Positions 37,932 to 46,771 of a DNA stretch of 64,000 nt are shown piece after piece. Under the pieces are notes generated by a model, which ran no database searches, was not told the DNA's origin, and was given only the letters and a program-made list of their open reading frames with translations. How positions within the stretch are numbered: position 1 is the stretch's first letter; each line of letters begins with the position of its first letter. Made by a program: the position numbers and the translations under genes. Source of the DNA: Pseudomonadales bacterium (GTDB lineage: Bacteria > Pseudomonadota > Gammaproteobacteria > Pseudomonadales > Azotimanducaceae); NCBI GenBank assembly GCA_016779565.1, contig JADHNJ010000004.1, positions 1 to 64,000 on the forward strand, written 5' to 3'.

Positions 37932-39551
37932 ATGGCTGAATCGTTGGATGTTGTGGTTGTCGGTGCAGGCTTTGCGGGCCTTTATCTTTGCCATCGGTTA
38001 AAGGCATCCGGTCGGACTGTAAAAGTCCTCGAACAGGGCTCTGATGTTGGCGGTACTTGGTATTGGAATCGGTATCCCGGAGCACGATGTGATGCGGAGA
38101 GTTTGGCTTATTCTTTTTCATTCTCTGAGAGCTTAGAGCAGGAGTGGCAATGGAGTGAACGTTATGCTCAGCAGCCTGAAATTCTTGCTTATGCGCAGCA
38201 TGTCGCGGATCGATTTAATCTTAGGCCTTGGATCGATTTCGATACTCGAGTTGAGTCGGCCAGCTGGTTAGAGGATTTATCAGTCTGGGAGGTGAGAACC
38301 GACACCGGCCAGACTTTGCGAGCCACATTTTGCATCATGGCAACCGGTTGTTTGTCGGTCCCGCAACGTCCTAGTATTGAAGGACTCGATACTTTTCAGG
38401 GCAAATTTTACCAAGCCAGTCAGTGGCCTCACGAATCGGTAAATTTTCTGGGGCAACGTGTTGGCATTATCGGCACGGGTTCATCCGGTATCCAAGCTAT
38501 TCCTGTCATCGCCAGCGAGGCCGATCATCTAACCGTATTTCAACGAACACCGAATTTTAGTGTGCCCGCTCAAAATGGCGTTTTAGACCCTGATTGGGTG
38601 ACCGCGTTCAAGAGCCATTATCGAGCTCACCGGGAGAATCATAAAGTCGGTAATGGTTCGGGGTTTGGCGATCTGGACATCAAACCTCGTGAGGCCCCAG
38701 CTGATCCTATTTTGTTTAGCAGTTTATCAGAGGCTGAGGCGACAGCGGTTTTAGAGCAAGCCTGGCGTCGGGGTGGCGCGCGCTTTATGGCAGCGATTGG
38801 AGACACCCTCATGGACGAACAAGCAAATGCCTTTGCACAGGAGTTTGTCCATAAGAAAATTCGCGAAATTGTTAAGGATCCGATCACGGCAGAAGCTTTA
38901 TGCCCAACGACGCATCCAATTGGTACTCGTCGAATTTGCGTCGATATTAACTACTACGAGACCTATAACGCTGATCATGTTCGGCTGGTCAATCTGCGCG
39001 AATCCCCGATCGTCAGGATAACGCCTTGGGGTGTTGAACTTGATTCCGAGAACATCGAGTTAGATACCTTAGTCATCGCCACGGGTTTCGATGCCATGAC
39101 GGGTGCTTTGCTCAAAATGCAGGTAACAGGCAAATCCGGGTTGACTTTGCAAAACGCTTGGATGAGTGGACCAAAGACTTATCTAGGTCTCATGACCGCT
39201 GATTTCCCGAATTTATTCATGATCACCGGGCCAGGCAGTCCCTCTGTGCTGTCCAATATGTTGGTATCGATTGAACAGCACGTCGACTGGGTGTTGGATT
39301 GCTTGGAGGATATGGCGGCGAAGGGCAAAGCTAAGATTGAGCCAAGCCGAGAAGCACAAGAAACCTGGGTAGAGCACGTGCAAGCGGTGGCAAATGCCAC
39401 GCTTTTTCCGAAAGGAGGATCTTGGTATCTCGGCGCTAATGTGCCGGGTAAACCGCGAATCTTCATGCCTTATGCGGCTGGCGTGGGCCCTTATCGAGAG
39501 GTGTGCCAAGCAGTTGCTAGCGACCATTATCGTGGCTTTAACTTTGAATAA
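37932..39551 (+). CDS. Flavin-containing monooxygenase, Baeyer-Villiger type with altered fingerprint
   Basis: 539 residues. FAD Rossmann VVVVGAGFAGLYLCHRL, the NADPH-dependent BVMO-group motif GGTWYWNRYPGARCDAES, second Rossmann RVGIIGTGSSGIQAIPVI, and LVIATGFDAMTG near residue 375 are all present. The type I BVMO fingerprint F-x-G-x3-H-x3-W-P reads FQGKFYQASQWP: Phe155 and Trp165 are kept, but the central His is Gln161 (codon CAA at 38412-38414). Type I BVMOs insert oxygen next to ketones to make esters or lactones; the His change makes classical activity uncertain. The 5'-nucleotidase gene follows 13 bases later. Confidence 0.88.
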   Translation: MAESLDVVVVGAGFAGLYLCHRLKASGRTVKVLEQGSDVGGTWYWNRYPGARCDAESLAYSFSFSESLEQEWQWSERYAQQPEILAYAQHVADRFNLRPWIDFDTRVESASWLEDLSVWEVRTDTGQTLRATFCIMATGCLSVPQRPSIEGLDTFQGKFYQASQWPHESVNFLGQRVGIIGTGSSGIQAIPVIASEADHLTVFQRTPNFSVPAQNGVLDPDWVTAFKSHYRAHRENHKVGNGSGFGDLDIKPREAPADPILFSSLSEAEATAVLEQAWRRGGARFMAAIGDTLMDEQANAFAQEFVHKKIREIVKDPITAEALCPTTHPIGTRRICVDINYYETYNADHVRLVNLRESPIVRITPWGVELDSENIELDTLVIATGFDAMTGALLKMQVTGKSGLTLQNAWMSGPKTYLGLMTADFPNLFMITGPGSPSVLSNMLVSIEQHVDWVLDCLEDMAAKGKAKIEPSREAQETWVEHVQAVANATLFPKGGSWYLGANVPGKPRIFMPYAAGVGPYREVCQAVASDHYRGFNFE

Positions 39552-39564
39552 TCGATTCGAATTT

Positions 39565-41124
39565 ATGGCGTTTCGACCAGTCGGCATAGCGATAGTGCTT
39601 CTGCTTCTGACCATCCCAGTGGCTGCCGAATCGGCGCAAGCCTCAGAAGGTCACACATTGCAATTGCTCTATACCAATGATGTTGAGAGTGTCTACGAAC
39701 CTCTGCCGGCTGTTTGGCGGTCAGATATGAAGCAAATTGGCGGGCTTGCTAAACTCGCTTCGTTGATTCATCAGAAGCGAGGGGAAAAGCCGGCAACGGT
39801 TTTGCTGGATGCTGGAGATATGTTCACTGGTGCGCTTTCAAAAGCGACCCAAGGACGACTTGCATTCGATTTATATAATGCGATGGGCTATGACGCGGTC
39901 AATCTTGGCAATCATGAGTTTGAGTATGGTTGGCAAACCTTGCGGCATGTTCGGCAACGAGCGCAGTTCCCGCTGCTCAACGCCAACATTTTTTATGCAG
40001 ACACGGATATACCCTTTGGACAGGCTTATACGATCTTGCGTCGGGGAGATTTTAAGATTGCCGTTTTGGGTCTAATGGGGGTTGACGCTTTTGAAAACGC
40101 GATGATGGCCGACCATAGAGTTGGACTGAGGATTGAGGATCCTGTCGAGTCGGCGGCAAGATGGGTGCCGCGTCTTCGAAAAGAAGCAGACATGATCGTT
40201 CTGCTCACGCATCAGGGCCCTACCGCACCGATGCAAACCGATAAGGCAGCAGACCCAGAAGTTCAGCGAGGTTTTGATGAGGAATATGACCTAGCAGGTG
40301 CGGTAGCAGGCATTGATATTATTGTCGCTGGACACACTGACCATGGCCTGTTGTCGCCGGTCAGGCATGCCAAGACCAATACGTTAATAGTGCAAACTTT
40401 TGGTCAGGGCATGCATTTGGGCGCGCTGAACCTAAGGTGGCATCCGAATCGTCCTTTGGAGGTCATTTCAGCAGAACTGATTCCGGTGAACGCGGATATT
40501 TTGCCTGATGCAGCGGAAGTCAATTCGTTGATTGCCAAGGCAAGACTGGCGTATCCCAGGTTGACAGAGGTCGTTGGCCGCCTTGAAGGCCATGCTCTTC
40601 GTCGGTATTACCGTGAGTCAGTCCTAGGGAATTGGGTTGCCGATGTGCTGAGACTGACGGCTGAGACCGATGTAGGGATGATCACCCCGGGAGCGCTCCG
40701 AGCCGATTTGGCCGAAGGTGAGCTCACAGTAGAAAATATCAGAAACGTGTTCCCGTTTATGGACAAAGTAGCCACAGTTTCTTTGACGGGAGAGACGTTA
40801 TTAGCGTTGATTGAGCAGGGCCTTTGGCGAGCTTACGGGCTACCGCAGTATTCTGGCTTAAGCATGACGTACGATCTGGCACAGCCGAGGGGCAGGCGCG
40901 TCCAATCGCTGCAGGTTGGGGGTGAACCCGTTGACTTAGCGAGGGTTTATACCTTAGCGACAGGGAGTTTTACAGCGGGTGGTGGCGAGGGATTTACGCA
41001 GTTTAGTGGGCTCCCGGCAGTGCACTCGGAGACATTACTTTCGGATACGCTCGTCGCGTTTGTCATGAAAGAAAAAGTCATTCAAGCGCCTAAGTTAGGT
41101 CGTCAGGTACCCGTAAACAAATAG
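39565..41124 (+). CDS. Exported 5'-nucleotidase/UshA-like metallophosphoesterase
   Basis: 519 residues from ATG 39565; the longer frame starting at 39394 overlaps the BVMO-like gene and hides the signal peptide GIAIVLLLLTIPVAAESAQA. Metallophosphatase motifs: LLYTNDVES, LLDAGDMFTG, NLGNHEFEYG, VLLTHQG and IIVAGHTDHG; C-terminal 5'-nucleotidase substrate domain from about residue 345 (ESVLGNWVADVLRLTAETDV, ATGSFTAGGGEGF). The first metal motif is D-V-E instead of the usual D-x-H, so metal binding may differ. Probably periplasmic nucleotide or sugar-nucleotide hydrolysis. Confidence 0.88.
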   Translation: MAFRPVGIAIVLLLLTIPVAAESAQASEGHTLQLLYTNDVESVYEPLPAVWRSDMKQIGGLAKLASLIHQKRGEKPATVLLDAGDMFTGALSKATQGRLAFDLYNAMGYDAVNLGNHEFEYGWQTLRHVRQRAQFPLLNANIFYADTDIPFGQAYTILRRGDFKIAVLGLMGVDAFENAMMADHRVGLRIEDPVESAARWVPRLRKEADMIVLLTHQGPTAPMQTDKAADPEVQRGFDEEYDLAGAVAGIDIIVAGHTDHGLLSPVRHAKTNTLIVQTFGQGMHLGALNLRWHPNRPLEVISAELIPVNADILPDAAEVNSLIAKARLAYPRLTEVVGRLEGHALRRYYRESVLGNWVADVLRLTAETDVGMITPGALRADLAEGELTVENIRNVFPFMDKVATVSLTGETLLALIEQGLWRAYGLPQYSGLSMTYDLAQPRGRRVQSLQVGGEPVDLARVYTLATGSFTAGGGEGFTQFSGLPAVHSETLLSDTLVAFVMKEKVIQAPKLGRQVPVNK

Positions 41125-41190
41125 CAAGCGCTGTGAGCTTATGATATGTCTGATTTGTCGCTGCGCGCGTGATGTTAGTCCTGGGTTCGA

Positions 41191-41210
41191 CGTCAACAAA
41201 AAGGTTGACG
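41191..41210. terminator. Stem-loop 67 bases after the 5'-nucleotidase gene
   Basis: CGTCAAC (41191-41197), loop AAAAAG, GTTGACG (41204-41210): a perfect 7-bp stem. No T-run follows, so if it ends transcription it does so weakly or with Rho. Confidence 0.3.
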
Positions 41211-41546
41211 GTTAGCCGGTCTGGCCTCTACACATAGCGTTGCTCTGGCAGCTTAAGTCACGATAGACATCACTCTGAAAAGTCGGCGGTGGGGTTTTTA
41301 CTGGACTGAGATTCAACCGTTAAGCTAGAGCAGCGAGATTGAGACGTGGCGCTCAAAATGTGTTTATATATCTGGTCTCCTAGGTATGGCGTTATTTTAA
41401 GGTCATCAAAATGCCGGTGGTTTGCGTACAACCCAAGGCGGAGTCGGTCAATTGGAGGCGCAGGAAGGTAGGGGCGGTATCCTGCGAGCGAAAGTGGCTG
41501 TTCAGAAGACGTCACTTAAACGTTGAGGGGAAGATTTGACGCGAAG

Positions 41547-41611
41547 AGTTGAGGCCAATAGTTGAGGCCAATAGTTGAGGCTAATAGATGAGGCAATTAG
41601 TTGAGACAAAA
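41547..41611. repeat. Five 13-bp imperfect tandem repeats
   Basis: AGTTGAGGCCAAT occurs exactly at 41547-41559 and 41560-41572, then AGTTGAGGCTAAT (41573-41585), AGATGAGGCAATT (41586-41598) and AGTTGAGACAAAA (41599-41611). The gradient of divergence along the array is typical of stepwise slippage. There are no spacers, so it is not CRISPR. Confidence 0.9.
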
Positions 41612-41663
41612 AAGCGTTACGTAAACGGATGCGCTAAAAACGTGAGAATGAGCGTCGCCGTAA

Positions 41664-41743
41664 AGCAGGATTGTTGCTGAGCAGTAAGATTGGCGTAGAG
41701 CAAGATTGTTGCTTCAAACAAGGTCGCCCGAAAGATCGTTGCT
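41664..41743. repeat. Degenerate AGCAAGATTGTTGCT repeats
   Basis: AGCAGGATTGTTGCT (41664-41678), AGCAGTAAGATTGGCGT (41680-41696), AGCAAGATTGTTGCT (41699-41713) and GAAAGATCGTTGCT (41730-41743) recur at irregular 16-31-base intervals. The outer bases AGCA and TGCT are inverted, so each unit is also a small imperfect palindrome. Confidence 0.65.
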
Positions 41744-41828
41744 GTAATAAAAGTATCCAAGGGTGCAGTGGACACGGGTAAAGGTCACAAAGGCCGCGAA
41801 CGAATAATGATTGAAAGAGGATAGAGTT

Positions 41829-43004
41829 ATGAGCATCGAAAATTTTCGTGCAGAGACAAGAGCATGGTTATCAGAAAATTGTCCCGAGAGTATGCGTGAC
41901 CGACCCGTCCATTTTGAGGATGCGTTCGATATTTATAATACTGACGATGCTCGGGCATGGCGTGATGCCTGCGCCGCAAAAGGCTGGACAGCGCCATTGT
42001 GGCCAAAGGAGTACGGCGGTGCGCAGATGTCTGCAGATGAATATCGAGTTTTTCAAGAAGAAATGGCTGCAATCAAGGCCTTACCACCGGAAACGGGTAT
42101 GGGATTGGCGATGATTGGTCCAACCCTGCTCGAATTTGGCACCGAGGCGCAAAAACAAGAGCACCTTCCCAAGATCGCAACCGGGCAAGTGCGATGGTGC
42201 CAGGGTTATAGTGAGCCTGGTTCTGGGTCAGACCTAGCAAGCCTGCAGACCAAGGCTGTCCTCGAAGGTGATCAATTCATCATTAATGGCCAGAAAATCT
42301 GGACGTCCGGTGCCAATAACGCCGATTGGATGTTCGCCTTGGTCAGAACAGACCCCAACGCCTCTAAGCACGATGGGATCAGTTTTGTCTTGCTTGATAT
42401 GCATCAACCGGGGGTGTCGGTAAAACCGATCCCGCTGATATCCGGCTCTTCGCCGTTTTGTGAAACGTTTTTCGATAATGCAATTGCACTGCGCAGCAAT
42501 TTAGTCGGTGAGCTGAATAAAGGCTGGACAGTAGGCAAGCGACTCTTGCAGTACGAGCGCTCGGCATCGCCAGCACCAAGACGCAAAAAAGCGGTCAAAT
42601 CGCTAAACCCTTATGCGCAGATTGCAAAACAATATCTCGGTGAAACCGGCGGCAAAGTGAGTGACGCTGATGCCAGAGAAAAGATCACCCAGCAGGTCAT
42701 GCTCGAAAAATCGATGCAGCTGACGGTGCAACGCGTTTCGGCAGAAACAAAAAGTGGGCGTGCGCCTGGCGCCACAACTTCGATTTTTAAGCTGGTAGGA
42801 TCAACCATTGCCAAAGAGAGCTCTGCGTTGAAATCAGAACTCCGAGGTCTTGCAGGGGTTGGCTGGGAAGGAGATACCTTTTCAGAAGACGAGCTAGATG
42901 CCACCCGAGGCTGGTTGCGGGACCGTGCCGTCACAATTTATGGCGGCACAAACGAGGTCCAGATGAATATCATTGCAAAGCGGGTGCTGGGTCTACCGGA
43001 CTAA
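41829..43004 (+). CDS. Acyl-CoA dehydrogenase family protein
   Basis: 391 residues from ATG 41829. Typical ACAD order: N-terminal helical domain, ETGMGLAMIGPTLLEFGTE, FAD-binding WCQGYSEPGSGSDLASLQT and ADWMFALVRT, then the C-terminal helical bundle ending YGGTNEVQMNIIAKRVLGLP. It catalyses alpha,beta-desaturation of an acyl-CoA with FAD, passing electrons to ETF. The basic insertion PAPRRKKAVKSLNP around residue 250 and similarity of layout point to the long-branch ACADs used in sterol, terpenoid or branched-acid degradation; that subclass is inference. It converges on the CoA-transferase gene. Confidence 0.92.
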   Translation: MSIENFRAETRAWLSENCPESMRDRPVHFEDAFDIYNTDDARAWRDACAAKGWTAPLWPKEYGGAQMSADEYRVFQEEMAAIKALPPETGMGLAMIGPTLLEFGTEAQKQEHLPKIATGQVRWCQGYSEPGSGSDLASLQTKAVLEGDQFIINGQKIWTSGANNADWMFALVRTDPNASKHDGISFVLLDMHQPGVSVKPIPLISGSSPFCETFFDNAIALRSNLVGELNKGWTVGKRLLQYERSASPAPRRKKAVKSLNPYAQIAKQYLGETGGKVSDADAREKITQQVMLEKSMQLTVQRVSAETKSGRAPGATTSIFKLVGSTIAKESSALKSELRGLAGVGWEGDTFSEDELDATRGWLRDRAVTIYGGTNEVQMNIIAKRVLGLPD

Positions 43005-43102
43005 ACTAGGCAACATCTGACGCTGGCCAGTTGACCCGTTTGCTTCAGATCTAGGACTCAGGGCTTGCTGGGGCGCCTCGATCGCAATGCTGCGCAGTTT
43101 GT

Positions 43103-43118
43103 GTGACGGGCCCGTCAC
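43103..43118. repeat. Perfect 16-bp palindrome between convergent genes
   Basis: GTGACGGGCCCGTCAC is its own reverse complement. It lies in the 142-base spacer between the ends of the acyl-CoA dehydrogenase and CaiB-type genes. With no loop and no T-run it is a poor terminator; it could bind a dimeric protein or be an mRNA-end structure. Confidence 0.6.
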
Positions 43119-43146
43119 CTTCGATTGTCCTGTGGGGTGGTGTAAT

Positions 43147-44352
43147 CTATTCCGCCGAAGCCAGTTTGATGGCGCCTTGCGCTGCGAGCTTTGCAATGGC
43201 GTCTTGGGATAAGCCTAATCGATCTGTCAAAAGTGTTGCGGTATCGGCGCCAAGGCTCGGAGCTGGCGTAAGTGCTGGCGGCAGATCGTCTGAGAGTCTA
43301 AGCGGCGTTTGCATTTGAGCAATTTGACCAAGGCTTGGGTGCTGCATCGGTTGCAATGAACCGCGGGCAATCATATGAGGGTCTTCGATCACCTCGTCTA
43401 GGTTGTTAACAGGCGCGCATATCACGCCGTGAGCCTGAGTAATCGCGAGTAATTCCTTTCGGCTTTTAGTCGCGGTCCACCGAGTAATTTCAGCATCCAG
43501 TTGATCAATATTTTGACACCGACTAGGGAAGTCCTGATACCGAACATCATCGACTAACTCTGGTCGCGCCATGGCTTCGCAGAGTTTTCGGAAATGACCC
43601 TCTCGGATGCAGATAATAGCAATAAAGCCATCGCGAGCGACATAGGTATTATAAGGGGCAAGTGTCTTTCCCGGATGTCGGTTACCGGCCCTCGGCATTT
43701 GATGTCCCGCAGCGTAATAGCTACCGATGGCGGTCGCCAAAGTGGGAAAAACACAATCTTGCATGGATATGTCAACAATGCCCCCGACCCCGTGCTGTTG
43801 GCGACGGTACAGGGCGGTTAGGATACCGGCATAAAGATGTGTGCCAGCGATAAAATCTGCAAACGCCGCAGCACTCTTAAGGGGAGGACCGTCGGCTTCG
43901 CCAGTAATACTCATTACACCACTTATGGCTTGGAGTGTGATGTCCATCCCCAGAAAATCTCGATACGGACCCTCGGCATTACCATATCCTGTGCTTGAGG
44001 CGTAAATCAGTTTTGGATTGAGCGCTGTTAAAGCCTTCGCGCCGATACCGTATTTTTCCATGGTGCCTGGTGCAAAGTTTTCCGAGACTACGTCGACGGT
44101 TTGTGCCAACTCTTTGATCAGATGTTGGCCGTCCGGATCTTTAATATTGATGGATAGGCTCTTCTTATTGCTATTGAGTAGCGCGAAAGGATAGGTTGCC
44201 GAAGAATGACTGCCGCGACCCCGTAGCGTTTCTCCGATCGTCGATTCGACCTTAAAAACCTCTGCACCGGCTTGGGCTAGGAGAAACCCGCAGTAAGGGC
44301 CGTTATAGACCTGGCCAAAATCAAGCACCGTGATACCCGTTAGTGATTGCAT
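43147..44352 (-). CDS. CaiB/BaiF-type (family III) CoA transferase
   Basis: 401 residues. Family III pattern: GITVLDFGQVYNGPYCGFLL, AGAEVFKVES, FAPGTMEKYGIGAKALTALN, and the catalytic Asp in FLGMDITLQAISGVMS at about residue 134. These enzymes move CoA between an acyl-CoA and a free acid without ATP, through aspartyl anhydride intermediates. Next to an acyl-CoA dehydrogenase it may activate the acid that the dehydrogenase oxidises. Divergent from the PQQ dehydrogenase gene. Confidence 0.93.
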   Translation of the reverse strand: MQSLTGITVLDFGQVYNGPYCGFLLAQAGAEVFKVESTIGETLRGRGSHSSATYPFALLNSNKKSLSINIKDPDGQHLIKELAQTVDVVSENFAPGTMEKYGIGAKALTALNPKLIYASSTGYGNAEGPYRDFLGMDITLQAISGVMSITGEADGPPLKSAAAFADFIAGTHLYAGILTALYRRQQHGVGGIVDISMQDCVFPTLATAIGSYYAAGHQMPRAGNRHPGKTLAPYNTYVARDGFIAIICIREGHFRKLCEAMARPELVDDVRYQDFPSRCQNIDQLDAEITRWTATKSRKELLAITQAHGVICAPVNNLDEVIEDPHMIARGSLQPMQHPSLGQIAQMQTPLRLSDDLPPALTPAPSLGADTATLLTDRLGLSQDAIAKLAAQGAIKLASAE

Positions 44353-44473
44353 AACTGTTCCGCGTTATTAAGTGCTCTGAGTCAAACATGAAGCCAATCG
44401 TTGGGTCAATAAAATAGCGTGTTGAAAAGAGACTGCGGTAAGTATTTAAGTTTGGAATATAAGAGTGATTGTT

Positions 44474-44502
44474 TTGACGCTCGACCGAGGCTATTCTCTG
44501 AT
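44474..44502 (+). promoter_or_regulatory. Candidate sigma-70 promoter of the PQQ dehydrogenase gene
   Basis: TTGACG (44474-44479), a 17-base spacer and TCTGAT (44497-44502) lie 22 bases before the start codon at 44525. The -35 matches consensus at 5 of 6 and the -10 at 4 of 6. The leader would be about 15 bases and carry the AAGGAAGG ribosome-binding site. Confidence 0.4.
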
Positions 44503-44524
44503 AACGTTCATTAAGGAAGGTGCT

Positions 44525-46750
44525 ATGAATAAAGGGGTTTGGGTCTTAATTCTTGCGTTGATCATCGGCGTGGTCATGTTCGTCGGCACCGATACCAGTG
44601 AGCCGGTTCAGGCGCCCTCGTCATCATCTGAATCTGCATTGCCAGAGCCAACGATTGGTTTGATTGATGATGCTCGTATTAAGGCTGCAGACGATGAACC
44701 GGGTAATTGGCTAGCCTATGGCAGAACTTATGACGAAACCCGGTTTTCGCCTCTGACTGAGATAAACCGTGAGTCTGTGAAAGATTTAGGGCTTGCTTGG
44801 TATAAAGACATGGGCACCAGTCGCGCGCTCGAGGCAACCCCCATCGTAGTAGATGGCATTATGTTTTTTACTACTTCTTGGAGCCGAGTCTACGCGGTAG
44901 ATGCAAGGACAGGCGACACGCTATGGTCTTACGACCCGGAAGTACCCGGAGAATGGGCACGATATGCTTGCTGCGATGTGGTTAATCGGGGTGTTGCGGT
45001 TTATCAAGGCAGGGTCTATGTCGGCAGTCTTGATGGCCGATTGATTGCGCTCGATGCGGGTACTGGTGCTGAAATTTGGCAAGTGGATACGTTAATTGAT
45101 CGGGAACGACCCTACACGGTAACCGGTGCGCCAAGGGTCGCAAATGGCAAGGTGTTTATCGGCAACGGCGGCGCGGAATATGGCGTTCGGGGTTACGTGA
45201 CCGCTTATGACGCCGCATCAGGCGATCAAGTTTGGCGCTTTTATACGGTACCCGGGGATCCAAGTTTGCCCTTTGAAAGCCCTGAAATGGAAATGGCCGC
45301 AAAAACTTGGAAAGGTGGTGAGTGGTGGAAAGTCGGTGGCGGGGGAACCGTTTGGAATTCCATCGTATATGATCCGGATTTTAATCAATTATATTTGGGC
45401 GTTGGCAACGGCTCGCCCTGGACGAGGGTAATTCGTTCACCGGGCGGTGGCGACAACTTGTTTCTTTCGTCGATCGTGGCGCTCGATGCGGATACTGGCG
45501 AGATGAATTGGTATTACCAGACGACACCGGGGGATAATTGGGATTACACCGCGGTTCAGGATATGGCGCTGGCGGATTGGCAGATCGATGGCGAATCTAG
45601 AAAAGTACTTCTGCAAGCCCCTAAAAACGGTTTCTTTTATATGCTCGATCGCAAGGACGGCAAGCTTTTGGCGGCCAATCCTTTTGCGACCGTAACTTGG
45701 GCAACCCATGTGGATTTAGAAACCGGTAGACCCGTTGAAAACCCTGACCTCGATTATCAAGATAAAGGGAAGTGGGTCATGCCAGGCCCATTGGGTGCTC
45801 ACAACTGGCAAGCGATGTCCGTGGATGTTGACGCTGGGCTTGTCTACATACCGGCTCAGGACAATCCTCTCTTTTATGAAATGACTTCGGAATATAAGGC
45901 ATCGGGAGTCTACAAGTACAAGCCCAAGGGCTGGAATACAGGGCTGGAATTTGGTCGATTAGCTCAAGTAATGCTAGATAACATTGCGGACCAACCCATG
46001 CCAAAGGGGTACCTGAAGGCCTTCGATCCCGCAACTGGAGAGGATCGATGGGTGGTTGAAATTCCCCATTATTGGAATGGCGGGGTACTTGGCACCGAAG
46101 GTGGACTGGTGTTCCAGGGCAATGCCCTCGGCATGTTTGTGGCTTATGACAAGGCCACCGGCGAAAAACTTTGGGAATTCAATACCTATACTTCTATGCT
46201 GGCGCCCCCGATAAGTTTTGAGTTAGACGGTACCCAATACGTGTCGATTCTGACAGGTACCGGTGGGGCGGATCTCTTTGGCGGCGAGCCCTTACCGCCA
46301 GTGGCCGAGCATGCATCGTTAACGTACAACAATTACGGTCGTTTATTGGTGTTTAAAGTTGGTGGTGAGGCCGAGCTGCCTGTGCCGACTGTTAGAGACC
46401 GATCAATACCTTCAAGAGAAGTTGCTCAGCTTGACATTGGTTCGATCGCACGCGGTGAGGCCGCCTATAATGAAAATTGCGCCGTTTGCCACGGATTTTT
46501 GGCTCGCTCGGGTGGCTCTATTCCCGATCTAAGACGCATGACGCCAGAAACCATCGCGCTGTGGAACGACATCGTGCTTGAGGGGCTTTGGTCGGCGAAT
46601 GGCATGGCGAGTTTCGCTGACGCGCTTACCGAGGCGCAGGCGAGTGATGTCTTAAGTTATGTCAAAGCTCGAGCCGAGGAAGACCGTCTGGTCGCTGGAG
46701 GCGAAAAAGAAATACCAAAAATGACATGGCTAACAGGCGCAGGCGAGTAG
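44525..46750 (+). CDS. PQQ-dependent quinohaemoprotein alcohol dehydrogenase with C-terminal cytochrome c
   Basis: 741 residues from ATG 44525. An N-terminal hydrophobic anchor or signal (VWVLILALIIGVVMFVG) exports it to the periplasm. The eight-bladed propeller shows the vicinal disulfide Cys-Cys in RYACCDVVNRG, the metal ligand Glu in GNGGAEYGVRG and the catalytic Asp in GDNWDYTAVQD. Two residues after that Asp is Thr, not Asp, so it is predicted to be the calcium type, not the lanthanide type. The C-terminal domain from about residue 640 has one haem site CAVCH. It oxidises alcohols or aldehydes and passes electrons to the respiratory chain. PQQ synthesis genes are not in the window. Confidence 0.94.
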   Translation: MNKGVWVLILALIIGVVMFVGTDTSEPVQAPSSSSESALPEPTIGLIDDARIKAADDEPGNWLAYGRTYDETRFSPLTEINRESVKDLGLAWYKDMGTSRALEATPIVVDGIMFFTTSWSRVYAVDARTGDTLWSYDPEVPGEWARYACCDVVNRGVAVYQGRVYVGSLDGRLIALDAGTGAEIWQVDTLIDRERPYTVTGAPRVANGKVFIGNGGAEYGVRGYVTAYDAASGDQVWRFYTVPGDPSLPFESPEMEMAAKTWKGGEWWKVGGGGTVWNSIVYDPDFNQLYLGVGNGSPWTRVIRSPGGGDNLFLSSIVALDADTGEMNWYYQTTPGDNWDYTAVQDMALADWQIDGESRKVLLQAPKNGFFYMLDRKDGKLLAANPFATVTWATHVDLETGRPVENPDLDYQDKGKWVMPGPLGAHNWQAMSVDVDAGLVYIPAQDNPLFYEMTSEYKASGVYKYKPKGWNTGLEFGRLAQVMLDNIADQPMPKGYLKAFDPATGEDRWVVEIPHYWNGGVLGTEGGLVFQGNALGMFVAYDKATGEKLWEFNTYTSMLAPPISFELDGTQYVSILTGTGGADLFGGEPLPPVAEHASLTYNNYGRLLVFKVGGEAELPVPTVRDRSIPSREVAQLDIGSIARGEAAYNENCAVCHGFLARSGGSIPDLRRMTPETIALWNDIVLEGLWSANGMASFADALTEAQASDVLSYVKARAEEDRLVAGGEKEIPKMTWLTGAGE

Positions 46751-46771
46751 CCTAGTTTCGGGAACCGAAAT

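Larger units (their letters stand above)
41125..41828. other. 704-base spacer with hairpin and tandem arrays
   Basis: No gene recognised between the 5'-nucleotidase and acyl-CoA dehydrogenase. It has a 7-bp stem-loop at 41191-41210, a 13-bp tandem array at 41547-41611 and a degenerate GCAAGATTGTTGCT-type array at 41664-41743. The acyl-CoA dehydrogenase promoter must lie here, but I cannot place it. Confidence 0.6.

Noticed and set aside
41547-41743. CRISPR array
   Set aside because: The 13-bp units follow each other without spacers and diverge gradually, and no cas genes occur in the window.
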